Below are positions 8,536-17,990 of a stretch of DNA of 64,000 nt, in pieces (position 1 is the stretch's first letter; each line of letters begins with the position of its first letter). The position numbers were made by a program, and so were the translations under genes. Source of the DNA: an uncultured Mobiluncus sp. (GTDB lineage: Bacteria; Actinomycetota; Actinomycetes; Actinomycetales; Actinomycetaceae). Under the pieces are notes generated by a model that ran no database searches, had not been told where the DNA came from, and worked only from the letters and a program-made list of their open reading frames with translations. The stretch covers positions 62,001-126,000 of the forward strand of contig NZ_CALUCZ010000001.1 in assembly GCF_943914685.1 (NCBI RefSeq), written 5' to 3'.

Positions 8536-9525
8536 ATGTCAGACCACAGTAACCCGGAAAAACTGTTGAAGTCCAGGCCGGAGCCACCCCTCAAAGTCCC
8601 CAATAAAATCTATGAAACTGAGCTGTACCGGCTGCAAACCGAGCTGGCAAAGCTGCAACGCTGGGTGAAACAAACCGGCGCCCGGATTGTGATCATCTTC
8701 GAGGGCCGGGACGCCGCCGGGAAAGGCGGGACCATCAAACGGCTGACCGAATACCTCTCGCCGCGTGTCGCCCGGGTCGTGGCGCTGCCCACCCCTACGG
8801 AACGCGAAAAAACCCAGTGGTATTTCCAGCGCTACATATCCCACCTGCCCGCCGCGGGAGAAATCGTGATTTTTGACCGGTCTTGGTACAACCGTGCCGG
8901 GGTTGAAAAAGTCATGGGGTTCGCCACCCCGATTCAGGTGCAAAAGTTTATGCAGCAGTGCCCGACTTTTGAACGAATGCTGGTCGAAGACGGCATCATG
9001 CTGCGCAAATACTGGTTCTCGGTGTCCGACAAAGTGCAGTACGAGCGGTTTTCCCGACGTTTGCACGATCCCTTGCGCCAGTGGAAACTCTCCCCCATGG
9101 ACTTGGAGTCCATCACCCGGTGGGAGGACTATTCACGGGCGAAAGACGAGATGCTGGTGCACACCGACACGACGGAATGCCCGTGGTATCAGGTGTCTTC
9201 GGACTCTAAGAAAGCCGCACGGCTCAATATGATTGCCCACTTCCTGTCCACTATTCCCTATACGGATTTGCCCAGCGATACCGCCCCCATTACTTTGCCC
9301 GAGCGTCCACCGTCGAGCGGGTATGTGCGCACGTCGTTCGAGACGGTTCGCTCCGTACCTAATCATGCCGCAGAAGTGGTGAGCCGCGCCAAAGCCGGGG
9401 AGATTCCGTTTGTGACGTTGGATCCCGCACCGGCTGATGCGGAGTCTCCGGCTGCCGACAGTTCTGAGGACGGCGAGGACGACAAGAAGAAGAAAAAGAA
9501 AAAGAAGAAAAAGAAGAATAAGTAG
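8536..9525 (+). CDS. ppk2: Polyphosphate kinase 2 family protein with acidic/Ser/poly-Lys tail
   Basis: Transfers phosphate between polyphosphate and nucleotides. The PPK2 core shows a Walker A motif FEGRDAAGKGG (about residues 55-65) and the Walker B region IVIFDRSWYNRAGVE near 115-128. It also has RYISHLPAAGEI and the conserved DLESITRWEDYSRAKDEM block. I choose ATG 8536 over the upstream in-frame ATG 8479 because AAAGGAG is correctly spaced before it. The C-terminus is unusual. After the catalytic core come about 25 residues rich in Ala, Asp, Glu and Ser, then eleven consecutive lysines, Asn and Lys. It is the only plus-strand gene between two minus-strand blocks. Confidence 0.93.
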   Translation: MSDHSNPEKLLKSRPEPPLKVPNKIYETELYRLQTELAKLQRWVKQTGARIVIIFEGRDAAGKGGTIKRLTEYLSPRVARVVALPTPTEREKTQWYFQRYISHLPAAGEIVIFDRSWYNRAGVEKVMGFATPIQVQKFMQQCPTFERMLVEDGIMLRKYWFSVSDKVQYERFSRRLHDPLRQWKLSPMDLESITRWEDYSRAKDEMLVHTDTTECPWYQVSSDSKKAARLNMIAHFLSTIPYTDLPSDTAPITLPERPPSSGYVRTSFETVRSVPNHAAEVVSRAKAGEIPFVTLDPAPADAESPAADSSEDGEDDKKKKKKKKKKKNK

Positions 9526-9538
9526 CTGATATTGCGCT

Positions 9539-9573
9539 ACAGACCGGCCCCACCCGCCGGTCTGTTGCGTTTT
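9539..9573 (+). terminator. Intrinsic terminator after ppk2
   Basis: A perfect 10-base-pair stem, ACAGACCGGC (9539-9548) with GCCGGTCTGT (9556-9565), has a seven-base loop and is followed by TGCGTTTT. The T-tract is on the plus-strand side, so it serves ppk2. It lies between convergent ppk2 and pcrA. Confidence 0.82.
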
Positions 9574-12217
9574 AATCGACCGGGGTGAGTGGGGCAAAGT
9601 TCAGCAGCAGCCGTTTGGCGGCACCCGTGCGGAACTTCACGGTGGCGATGGTGCCTTTGCCTTGGCCCTCCAAGCCGGTGACTTTGCCCTCCCCGTAAAT
9701 ATCGTGGTGAACCCGCTGACCGACGTGAAGTTCGGGAATCTTGCCTGCCGGTTTCGCTTTCGTGGTTTTCGCCGGTGCGGCTGCCGAGTCTTTGCCGCCC
9801 GCCAAATCGCGCGCCGTAGTCAGCCCTATCCGCGAGTTGGCGAACTTACCCCCGAACGTAGAGCTCGACCCTCGTGACCCGGAAGATTGCCGAGCACCAC
9901 GGTACGCGCCGTAACCCCCCGCGGCTCCCCCGCGACCGCCACGCCCACCGGAGCCGTAAGCGGAACTGTAAGCGGAGCTGGCCGGCTCGTCGTAGCCACG
10001 GGACGCAAGCCCCCCGAAATAGTCCACGGTGGTGGCTTCGCGTCGGTTATCGACCAGTTCAGCCGGGATATCGTTTAAGAACCGCGAAGCCGGCATGGTT
10101 ACCGTCTCTCCAAAAACCGTACGCGCGGCGCAACGGGTCAGATACAGCCGCTGGCGCGCCCTTGTGACCGCCACGTAAGCGAGCCGACGCTCCTCCGCCA
10201 CGTCCTGGGGATTGTCCAAGGAACGAGAATGCGGGAACAATCCGTCCTCCATTCCGGTCACGAACACGGTGTTGAACTCCAGTCCTTTTGCGGTATGCAC
10301 CGTCATCAGGGTCACTTCCGGCGCGGCGGCGGGGGACGCGGGGTCAGCAGGGCGTTCGGGCTGGGCAGTGGTGTCAGGGAGCTGATCCGCGTCTGCGACC
10401 AGGGAAATCCGCTCCAAGAAATCGGCCAGGCGGGCATCGGGCTCGGACAGGGAAAAGTCCTGCGCCACGTTACGCAACTCCGCCAGGTTTTCCACCCGCG
10501 CGTCGTCCTGGGGGTCATTAGATTTCCGTAGTTTCGGCAGGTAGCCGCTGTCCTCCAGGGCCGTGTCCAAGATTTCGTCCAGGGGGGCGCCCGCCGTGTC
10601 CAAAGCCCGCATCGCGTCCAAAACGCCCACGAACTGGGCAATCCCCGTGCTGGCTTTCGTGCTCAAGTCGCCGTGATGGGTTCCCCCCGGCAGAAATTGG
10701 CGCAAAGCCTGACCGAAATCGAGGCTTTCATGCAGCGACACTTCGCGGATAGTAGCTACCGCTTTGTCTCCCAAACCGCGTTTCGGTTCGTTCAACACCC
10801 GCAGCAGGTTACCGTCGTCGGCCGGGTTCGCCGCGGCGCACAGGTAGGCGATAGCGTCCTTAATTTCACGCCGGTCATAGAACTTGGTGCCGCCCACGAC
10901 TCGGTAAGGGATACCCTCTCGCGTCAGCATTTCCTCCAGGGAACGCGACTGGGCGTTGGTTCGGTAAAACACTGCGAATTCGTCCCAAGACGAGCCTCCC
11001 TGGCGCAAAGTCTGCAGCTCGCGGACGATGAAAGCGGCCTCGTCCCGGTCGGTGTCAGCCGCGTACATCACGGCCTGCACGCCCTGCCCGGCCTCAGTCC
11101 AGAGATGCTTTTTCCGCCGCCCCTCGTTTTCCGAGATAATCGCGTTGGCGACGGACAAAATCGTGCCGGTCGAACGGTAGTTTTGTTCCAGATAAACCGT
11201 GGCGGCGCCGGGGAAATCCGACTCAAATTCTTCGATGTTACGAATCGTGGCACCGCGAAACGCATAAATCGACTGGTCAGAATCCCCCACCACCGTCAGT
11301 TCGGCAGGCGGCTGGGCATCGCCCGCCGCACCCACCGTGAGCAAACGAATCAGCTCATATTGCGCCGGGTTCGTATCTTGGTATTCGTCCACCAAAACAT
11401 GACGGAATTTCGCTCGATACTGCGCCAAAATGTCGGGGTGGGCTTTCCATAGAGAGACCGTGGACGCAATGAGGTCGTCAAAGTCGAACGCGTTGGCGCG
11501 ACGCAGCAGCTGCTGATACTCGGTATAGATTTCGGCCGTGAGCTGGCTCATCTTGTCCACGCCTGCGTCGAGGGCAAACTCTTCGGGGGTGATGAGTTCA
11601 TTTTTAGCTTGGGAAATTTTGGCGGCAAAAGACTTCGGGGTGAAACGTTTCGGGTCCAGCCCCCGACCCTTGATGATGCGCGTCAGCAGGGCTTTCGTGT
11701 CGGCGGTGTCATAGATGGAAAAGGATCGGGTCACCCCCAGGGTGTCAGCTTCGGAGCGCAAAATCCGCACGCAAGCGCTATGGAAAGTCGATACCCACAT
11801 ATATTTTGCGGCGTTGCCGACCAGGGTTTCGACCCGTTGACGCATCTCGGCGGCCGCCTTGTTGGTGAAAGTTATCGCCAGGACTTCCCAAGGGCGGATT
11901 CGCTCGGTCGCCAGCAGCCACGCAATCCGCCGGGTCAACACGCGGGTCTTGCCCGAACCTGCTCCTGCCATCACCAAGAGCGGACCGGACTCGTGGGTCA
12001 CCGCGGCCTGCTGTTCGGGGTTCAGTCCGTCCACAATGGCCGCAACTTTGCGCGCCCGCCAGTCCTCGCGCTGCGCCGTATCTATCCCGGACCAGCCCGC
12101 AAAACCGGAGGACGTGTCGGGGGTTTCGGACTGCGCGACCGCCCCCCGCGGCAGGGTCGCCGACACGGGAATCTCGCCGAGCGCCCCTTGTGAAATGGTA
12201 GAAAACAAATCATTCAT
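9572..12217 (-). CDS. pcrA: ATP-dependent DNA helicase, PcrA/UvrD1 type
   Basis: A superfamily 1A 3'-5' helicase acting in nucleotide excision repair and conflict resolution. It shows the Q-motif LNPEQQAAVTHESGPLLVMA, Walker A AGAGSGKTR, DEYQDTNPAQYEL (motif II), GDSDQSIYAFRGA (motif III), YRSTG and VTLMTVHTAKGLEF. The C-terminal segment ELHVGQRVHHDIYGEGKVTG is the Tudor-like RNA polymerase-binding domain of PcrA. A Gly/Ser/Tyr-rich linker precedes it. I choose ATG 12217 (881 residues) rather than 12232. The former overlaps the stop of the upstream sialidase-like gene as ATGA. Confidence 0.95.
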   Translation of the reverse strand: MNDLFSTISQGALGEIPVSATLPRGAVAQSETPDTSSGFAGWSGIDTAQREDWRARKVAAIVDGLNPEQQAAVTHESGPLLVMAGAGSGKTRVLTRRIAWLLATERIRPWEVLAITFTNKAAAEMRQRVETLVGNAAKYMWVSTFHSACVRILRSEADTLGVTRSFSIYDTADTKALLTRIIKGRGLDPKRFTPKSFAAKISQAKNELITPEEFALDAGVDKMSQLTAEIYTEYQQLLRRANAFDFDDLIASTVSLWKAHPDILAQYRAKFRHVLVDEYQDTNPAQYELIRLLTVGAAGDAQPPAELTVVGDSDQSIYAFRGATIRNIEEFESDFPGAATVYLEQNYRSTGTILSVANAIISENEGRRKKHLWTEAGQGVQAVMYAADTDRDEAAFIVRELQTLRQGGSSWDEFAVFYRTNAQSRSLEEMLTREGIPYRVVGGTKFYDRREIKDAIAYLCAAANPADDGNLLRVLNEPKRGLGDKAVATIREVSLHESLDFGQALRQFLPGGTHHGDLSTKASTGIAQFVGVLDAMRALDTAGAPLDEILDTALEDSGYLPKLRKSNDPQDDARVENLAELRNVAQDFSLSEPDARLADFLERISLVADADQLPDTTAQPERPADPASPAAAPEVTLMTVHTAKGLEFNTVFVTGMEDGLFPHSRSLDNPQDVAEERRLAYVAVTRARQRLYLTRCAARTVFGETVTMPASRFLNDIPAELVDNRREATTVDYFGGLASRGYDEPASSAYSSAYGSGGRGGRGGAAGGYGAYRGARQSSGSRGSSSTFGGKFANSRIGLTTARDLAGGKDSAAAPAKTTKAKPAGKIPELHVGQRVHHDIYGEGKVTGLEGQGKGTIATVKFRTGAAKRLLLNFAPLTPVD

Positions 12218-13350
12218 GCTTGTTGAGCCCACTGTTCCGCTAACGCTTTGATGCTGCTGAGTTTGGAGAACGGCAAAATTTCGCAGACCACGCCGTCGGG
12301 GCCTTCGTAAGCTATGGCGAATTTAGCCTGGTCAGCCAGCGAAACCATGTCGATAGCGCCGTAGGTTTTCACATCGAAAATCGCCGCCTCCCGGAACGAC
12401 TGCGCACCATCGGTAGACAGCATCAACACGGTGCAATCCCCGTTGCACACCGTGCGTTCGCCGATGTAGCTGAACACGTCCGCATGAGGGGTGCCGGGGC
12501 AAGCGCCGTGAAACACTTCCTCCAGCGGGCTCATGATGTTGATGAGCCGGGAATCCATCGCGGCGGTGGGCTGGCCAAAAGTGTGGCCGCCGTCAGTCGA
12601 TTTTGCCCACGTTTTCACCGTCGAGCCTTGGGTTTTTATCAGCAGCATGACTTCGGTTCCGTCGCTGTTGGACACCGCCGAACAATAATCCACATTCGCT
12701 CCGACCGGGGGTGAGGACCACCAGCTGGCACCGTGGTCGTCCGAGCCGATAAACACCGCCTTGCGATCGCCCGATTCGTCCACGATGACACCCGCGTGAC
12801 ACAAGCGCTGCGCCCACTGTCCCGACGTCAGTTGCGTGCCGCGCCCGCGCGGAATATAGGCCATCGTAAAGTCCCGGCCGGCAATAATCATGGAAGTGAT
12901 GTCTTGATTTTCCCAGGTCAAGCCGTCGTCATCGGTCCACGCGACAAAGAGCGCGGTTTGTGCCTGGCGTGGATCCCAGCCCGGCACCTCGGAACGGGTA
13001 TAGAAACAAAACATTCGCCCGGTCACGCGGTCATGCAGGAATGAGGGAACGTGGAACCCGAGAAATTCCTGCGGGTTGCCCGCCGCTAGAGTGCGGGGTT
13101 CTTCCCAGGTCAAACCGTTGTCAAAAGACCGCGACAGGCACAGACTGGTCGGGCACAGCCGTCGATAGTGCGGTTCCTCGGGACTGGCCGGGTTCGCGCT
13201 GGCCAGCTCGGCCTTGGTGCGGGCGGCGCATTCTGCGGGCAGTGCCTCCCACATCATCAGCAAAACCCGGCTGGAAGTGCGCGCAATAGCGGGATAGCGT
13301 GCTTGTGAGAAACCGGAGGTAACATGGGGGGCTACCACGGTGCGCTGCAT
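12214..13350 (-). CDS. Sialidase-like protein with five Asp boxes, no signal peptide
   Basis: A 378-residue six-bladed beta-propeller candidate of the BNR/exo-alpha-sialidase type. Five Asp-box repeats are visible: SRSFDNGLTWEE, AWTDDDGLTWEN, GSDDHGASWWSS, KSTDGGHTFGQP and STDGAQSFREA. An RYP element near residue 18 resembles the RxP of the sialidase FRIP motif, which supplies a catalytic Arg. There is no N-terminal signal peptide or transmembrane segment, so the product is predicted cytoplasmic unless exported non-classically. ATG 13350 has AAAGGA at good distance; a TTG codon just before it is the alternative start. The stop overlaps pcrA by four bases. It could equally be another glycoside-binding propeller, since the substrate is not readable. 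Confidence 0.72.
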   Translation of the reverse strand: MQRTVVAPHVTSGFSQARYPAIARTSSRVLLMMWEALPAECAARTKAELASANPASPEEPHYRRLCPTSLCLSRSFDNGLTWEEPRTLAAGNPQEFLGFHVPSFLHDRVTGRMFCFYTRSEVPGWDPRQAQTALFVAWTDDDGLTWENQDITSMIIAGRDFTMAYIPRGRGTQLTSGQWAQRLCHAGVIVDESGDRKAVFIGSDDHGASWWSSPPVGANVDYCSAVSNSDGTEVMLLIKTQGSTVKTWAKSTDGGHTFGQPTAAMDSRLINIMSPLEEVFHGACPGTPHADVFSYIGERTVCNGDCTVLMLSTDGAQSFREAAIFDVKTYGAIDMVSLADQAKFAIAYEGPDGVVCEILPFSKLSSIKALAEQWAQQA

Positions 13351-13453
13351 CAATAATCCTTTTCTATCCCGATAATAATTGCGCCTTTACGTTATCATCT
13401 CGCAGCCGTTCACTTCATCTTGCGACGCACCCGGGGAGGTTTCCCCTCCCCCC

Positions 13454-14155
13454 TCAACCGATGCGCCGGTCTTGGGCCCATTTAGACAGTTCGTAACGAT
13501 TGGAAAGCTGCAGTTTTCGCAGCACGGAGGACACGTGAGATTCGACGGTCTTCACCGAAATATACAGTTCAGAGGCGATTTCTTTGTAAGCGAAACCGCG
13601 CGCGATGAGGCGCATAACTTCAAACTCGCGCTCCGTGAGGGAATCGAGCTCGGAATCAGTGCCCACCATGTCGGTACGCGCCGCCCCAAACGCATCGAGC
13701 ACGAAACCTGCCAGCCGGGGCGAAAAAGCCGCGTCTCCCCCCGCCACCCGGACGATGGCGTCAACTAGGTCAGGCGTGGCAATAGTCTTGGTCACATAAC
13801 CGCGGGCCCCCGCCCGAATAACCGCCACCACGTCTTCTGCCGCGTCAGACACCGACAGTGCCAAGAACCGGGTCGGCACCCCCATGCAGGCCGCCGCGAC
13901 TTCTGCGCCCCCGCCGCCGTGACCGCCCGGCAAATGCACGTCCAGCAGCGCCACCGCGGGAACACCCTGGCGCACTGCGGCAATAGCGTCCTCCACGCTG
14001 TCGGCCTCTCCCGCGACTTGGACTTCGTCAGGATACTTGCTCAGTTCCGCAATCACTCCCGCCCGAAACAGTCCGTGATCGTCGATGACCAGCACCGAAA
14101 TGGGCCGCTTCGGGGGTTCCCCCGCAGCGGCCGGGTTCGCGTTTCCGTCACTCAT
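13454..14155 (-). CDS. NarL/LuxR-family response regulator
   Basis: A two-component output protein. The receiver domain begins ISVLVIDDHGLFRAGV, and the phosphoacceptor is Asp72 in ALLDVHLPGG. The C-terminal LuxR helix-turn-helix is LTEREFEVMRLIARGFAYKEIA with SVKTVESHVSSVLRKL. The length of 233 residues is normal. It lies 25 bases downstream of a PspC-domain histidine kinase on the same strand, so the two form a cognate pair. A Gly/His-rich loop (GGHGGGGAE) after the phosphorylation site is slightly expanded. Confidence 0.94.
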   Translation of the reverse strand: MSDGNANPAAAGEPPKRPISVLVIDDHGLFRAGVIAELSKYPDEVQVAGEADSVEDAIAAVRQGVPAVALLDVHLPGGHGGGGAEVAAACMGVPTRFLALSVSDAAEDVVAVIRAGARGYVTKTIATPDLVDAIVRVAGGDAAFSPRLAGFVLDAFGAARTDMVGTDSELDSLTEREFEVMRLIARGFAYKEIASELYISVKTVESHVSSVLRKLQLSNRYELSKWAQDRRIG

Positions 14156-14180
14156 CGTTTATCCTCCCTCAGTTTTCCCC

Positions 14181-15455
14181 TCAGTTGTCCCCAGTTTGGC
14201 GGGGCACTTTCATCGCGACCTCGCAGCCACTGGGCCCCGACCGAATGGTCGCGGTGCCGCCGTGGCGCTCCAACCTCTCAATAATGGAATGTTTCACGCC
14301 TTGATGTCCTTGCGGGATAGCCGCAATGTCGAATCCGGCACCGTGATCGCGCACGAAACATTCCACCGCGTGCGTCCCGACTTCCAGATACATCGAAAAC
14401 GGGGGTTTTCCGTGGCGAGCCGCGTTCGTCAAGGCTTCTCGGGTCGCCGCCACCAGCGGCTCGGACCACGGTCCCGGAACCGCGTCTCCCACCGTGACCG
14501 TGTCCAAAACTACCCCGTAACGGTCCTCGATTTCGCCGGCCAGCTCCTTAATAATTTGGGACAGAGATGCGTCCGCGTGGCCCCGATCTTCGTAAAGCCA
14601 AGAGCGCAGCTGACGTTCCTCGGCACGAGCCAGTTTCGCGACTTCCGGGGCGTCGTCGGCTCGCGCACGAATCAGGGCGAGGGTTTGCAGCACTGAATCG
14701 TGCAGATGAGCGGCCATATCGGCGCGGACAGTTTGGCGGGTCTGTTCGGCCAAAGACGCCTTGTACGACAACCAAAAGCGCGCCCAGAGCGGCAGCACCG
14801 CCAAGCTCAACGCCGCGAGGACGACCAGGGTGATGAGTCCCCCGCGCAGCGCGTCACCCAGACTGATGGTTCCAGAAAATCCAATCATGACCGCAAAAAT
14901 CACCAGGAGGGCTCCCGGAATAGCAAAGCCCAGGAACCGTCCCATTCGCAGCTCGACCAGAGACGACCCGGCCGATGCCCCCACCCAGATCAGGGCAATG
15001 CCGGTGATGAGAACCACAATCGCGATGAGGGGACGCAAATCGCTCATGATTTTCGGGCCAGAATAGGCTCCGAAGACAGCTATGGCGATTAACCCCAGCG
15101 CCAGCAAAATTGCCGGAACCGTCACATTTCGCCAGCGGTCATTACTGCCAAAATTCCCCCTGAGCTGCGCGTTAGGGTTGGCCAGTCGTGACTCTCCGGG
15201 AAACGGCAGCCCCGCCTGAACCCCGGGATTTCCCCGCGGCACAAAAATCCACAACCAGACATAGAGCAGAATGCTGACCCCGGTGGGAGCTAAAACCACC
15301 AAGATGAGCCGCACCAACCACAACGGCATACCCAGATGCAGCGCCAGTCCCGCGGCGACCCCAGCCAGAACCCCGTCTTTACCAGGCGGGACCGTCCCGG
15401 ACACGGGGCGGCACAGCGGAGGGCGCGCGAGAGGGGCTGCATCAGAGGTTGCCAT
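14181..15455 (-). CDS. PspC-domain sensor histidine kinase
   Basis: A 424-residue membrane kinase. The N-terminal PspC domain (residues ~20-75, KDGVLAGVAAGLALHLGMPL) is followed by several membrane helices to about residue 228. A HisKA_3 dimerisation segment, MAAHLHDSVLQTLAL, has the phospho-His at about 252. The HATPase domain shows EALTNAARHG, DHGAGFD and GHQGVKHSIIERLERHGG. Actinobacterial kinases of this kind couple envelope state to a LuxR-type regulator, here the adjacent gene. It is divergently transcribed from another PspC protein at 15539, with less than 90 bases between them, suggesting shared control. Confidence 0.93.
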   Translation of the reverse strand: MATSDAAPLARPPLCRPVSGTVPPGKDGVLAGVAAGLALHLGMPLWLVRLILVVLAPTGVSILLYVWLWIFVPRGNPGVQAGLPFPGESRLANPNAQLRGNFGSNDRWRNVTVPAILLALGLIAIAVFGAYSGPKIMSDLRPLIAIVVLITGIALIWVGASAGSSLVELRMGRFLGFAIPGALLVIFAVMIGFSGTISLGDALRGGLITLVVLAALSLAVLPLWARFWLSYKASLAEQTRQTVRADMAAHLHDSVLQTLALIRARADDAPEVAKLARAEERQLRSWLYEDRGHADASLSQIIKELAGEIEDRYGVVLDTVTVGDAVPGPWSEPLVAATREALTNAARHGKPPFSMYLEVGTHAVECFVRDHGAGFDIAAIPQGHQGVKHSIIERLERHGGTATIRSGPSGCEVAMKVPRQTGDN

Positions 15456-15538
15456 AAATCCAGTTTGCCACGGTTACGCGGGGTTTCGCCCGGCTTAAGG
15501 GATTAATCAGGGACAAATCAGGGATAACCCCCATAGCC

Positions 15539-17977
15539 ATGGGCCGTGGCGAGGGCAATGATGGAAACATGGACGAAAATATGAACCCAGAACAAACAAC
15601 AGACTCCGTTCCTCCCGCGGGGGGCGAGCCTCCCCACGGCGGCGAGACTGCTGAGGCGAACGCGGCTGCCGGAACGAACGCAGCTGCCGGGGCGGCCCCC
15701 TTGAACTCCGCGGGCCCCCACGGTGCCAGTGATGCCGGATTTAGCGCCCCCTACCAAGGAACCCCTAACCCGCAGGCACCCAATCCGCAAGCACCTTACC
15801 CGGGCGGAACGAACTACGGCCCCGCAGGCTACCCCGGTTCGGGCACTTTCCCGAGCAGCGGCGCGAACTACGGAACCGCGGGCGCGGGAGGCTACCCGGG
15901 AGGCCCGGATTCCACCGGACAGGCCTGGATGCGTTCCAATAACCGGGTCATCGGCGGAGTTTGTGCGGGAATCGCCTCACGCCTGCACATTGACCCCGTA
16001 ATTGTGCGCGGTTTGGCAGTGGTCGGTTTGCTGTTCTTTGGGGTTATTCCCCTGCTTTACGGGGCGCTATGGTTGTGGATGCCCAGCCAAACCACCGGAC
16101 GCAACTTGTGGACCGATTGGCGCGCCGGCTTACCTAACCAAGGCGGTAGTGTCGCCGGCTCAATTCTGTTGATGTTTTTCGGGGCGATGCGAATGCTGCC
16201 CCAAGGTATTTTCCTGTTCAATATTTTTGACATTTGGGACGGCGGGGGCAGGTTCGAAGATATACTCGCGTTCTTTTTCGTACTCTTGGTTTTGTGCTTG
16301 CTGCTGGCTCCCCTAGCCGTGGTGGTGCTGGTCATCGTGCACTTTGCGAACCAGAGCAAGGCCGGTACCCCGCCAGCCGGGAATGCTTACGTTCCTGGCC
16401 CCACCGGCTTTGTTTCCACCCCTCAGGCACCCGCACCCGCCGGGCCAGCCCCCGCGGACGGCCTTCACAATACTCCCGCTTCTCCCGCAGCGCCGGCCAC
16501 CGGCTTTACGGCTCCCACCACTAACTTTACGGTTCCCGACCCGGGCTTTACCGTCCCCGCTGCTGGCCCCGCAACTCCCTCCAACACCACCTCGCCCCGG
16601 TCTGCCCAGCCGGGGAGACCGGGAATAATTCTGGCACCGCGCATTCCCGGACCGAGCCGCACCCTCAGCCTCACGGTCGGCGGGTTGGTTTTGCTGTCAA
16701 TTTTCACCGGTATCCTGCTGCCCCTGATAGGGGTGCTTGACCCGCTCAGTTCCGGGCTGTTGTCCGTCGGCCTGATGACGATGGTGCTGGGGGGTGGGAT
16801 GTTGGTAGCAGCCCTGCAAAAGCGACGGACGGGCTGGCTCGCCATTGTCACCCCACTGGTGATTCTGTTCGTGACGCTACCTCTGGCAACAGTGGGAATG
16901 TCCGTGATGCCCCAGCTGCGCGAACTGCGTTCCAGCATTGATTGGCGTGATTTTCCCGAAACGTTTAGCTACCAGAGCAATGATTTACGCCCCGGAGACG
17001 AATTCAACGCCGTTCGTGGCAACGCGAACATAGACCTGCGTGCCACGAACCTGGGGAAACCTATCACAGTCAATCTGGTTAACGGGGACGTTTCCATCTA
17101 TACACTCCCGAACCAAAACGTTGCTTTGGATATCAACTTGGCGCAGGGCAACGTAAAGACTTCCACCCTGAAAGACAGCAAATGGAGCATGGACGAAACC
17201 TTTTTAAAGTCCTCTTCCAAAGAGACACACCGCCCGCAGTACTTCACTATGGACGGCAATCAGCGCGTGGAATTCGTGGATCGGACCAAGGAATACCAGG
17301 CCGCCAACATCAGTCTGGGCAGTTCAGATGTGACGAAACTAAAAATTCACCACGACGTTCCCCTGTCGGACAGCTCGCCAGGCAGTCAGACGAAACCCCA
17401 AACTATCGAAATCAACTTGGCACACGGAACCGTGTCGCTCTATGAACGTCCCCCCATGGATTTATGGAACGGCGCGGTGCTGCCTGACGGGCATTTCCTG
17501 GTCAACTACGTGTTGAGCGGCCGGGATTTGATGACTGCCAATTTGGAAGAATACAACAGCGCTGAGGTTGGCTCTGCAAACGAAAGTAGCGCCACCCTGC
17601 GCGAGTTTCGCCGCCGCGCCGTATCCGGGGACGGAGTTATCGAAATCAATAGGACCGGCGGAGCTGAGGGTGGCCCCATCGCGCTGGGCGGACAAGGCGT
17701 GGCTGAACTGGACATAGATAACACATTAACCCTCGCTGACGTTCAGGCAGGCAAGGCTGGGCCGTGGACGGACGCCAACCAGGACGGGTTCAACGACTTG
17801 TTCCAGCCCGGAGGCAGTAAGTGGAAACCCGGCGATAACCTGTTTGACCCGGTCAACGGAACCCCACTCTCCTCCGCAATGAACAGCGAAACCCCGGGCA
17901 GACCGGCCACTCCCGTTCCCCCAGATTCACCCACGACACCCTCCCCGGACCGTGCCCCCGACCTTGAGAACAATTAA
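15539..17977 (+). CDS. Large PspC-domain membrane protein
   Basis: An 812-residue protein. The N-terminal ~120 residues are Gly/Pro/Ala/Asn-rich and probably disordered, with repeated NPQAP units. Next comes a PspC domain (NRVIGGVCAGIASRLHI), then further membrane helices, a Pro/Thr-rich linker and a second group of helices (LSLTVGGLVLLSIFTGILL). The C-terminal ~330 residues are soluble and beta-rich (for example GNANIDLRATNLG and NGDVSIYTLPNQN), resembling the adhesin/toast-rack-like domains seen with PspC and LiaF proteins. Start choice is open between ATG 15539 and ATG 15569 because neither has a strong ribosome site. It pairs with the divergent PspC kinase. Confidence 0.85.
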   Translation: MGRGEGNDGNMDENMNPEQTTDSVPPAGGEPPHGGETAEANAAAGTNAAAGAAPLNSAGPHGASDAGFSAPYQGTPNPQAPNPQAPYPGGTNYGPAGYPGSGTFPSSGANYGTAGAGGYPGGPDSTGQAWMRSNNRVIGGVCAGIASRLHIDPVIVRGLAVVGLLFFGVIPLLYGALWLWMPSQTTGRNLWTDWRAGLPNQGGSVAGSILLMFFGAMRMLPQGIFLFNIFDIWDGGGRFEDILAFFFVLLVLCLLLAPLAVVVLVIVHFANQSKAGTPPAGNAYVPGPTGFVSTPQAPAPAGPAPADGLHNTPASPAAPATGFTAPTTNFTVPDPGFTVPAAGPATPSNTTSPRSAQPGRPGIILAPRIPGPSRTLSLTVGGLVLLSIFTGILLPLIGVLDPLSSGLLSVGLMTMVLGGGMLVAALQKRRTGWLAIVTPLVILFVTLPLATVGMSVMPQLRELRSSIDWRDFPETFSYQSNDLRPGDEFNAVRGNANIDLRATNLGKPITVNLVNGDVSIYTLPNQNVALDINLAQGNVKTSTLKDSKWSMDETFLKSSSKETHRPQYFTMDGNQRVEFVDRTKEYQAANISLGSSDVTKLKIHHDVPLSDSSPGSQTKPQTIEINLAHGTVSLYERPPMDLWNGAVLPDGHFLVNYVLSGRDLMTANLEEYNSAEVGSANESSATLREFRRRAVSGDGVIEINRTGGAEGGPIALGGQGVAELDIDNTLTLADVQAGKAGPWTDANQDGFNDLFQPGGSKWKPGDNLFDPVNGTPLSSAMNSETPGRPATPVPPDSPTTPSPDRAPDLENN

Positions 17978-17990
17978 TGAGGTGACAACT

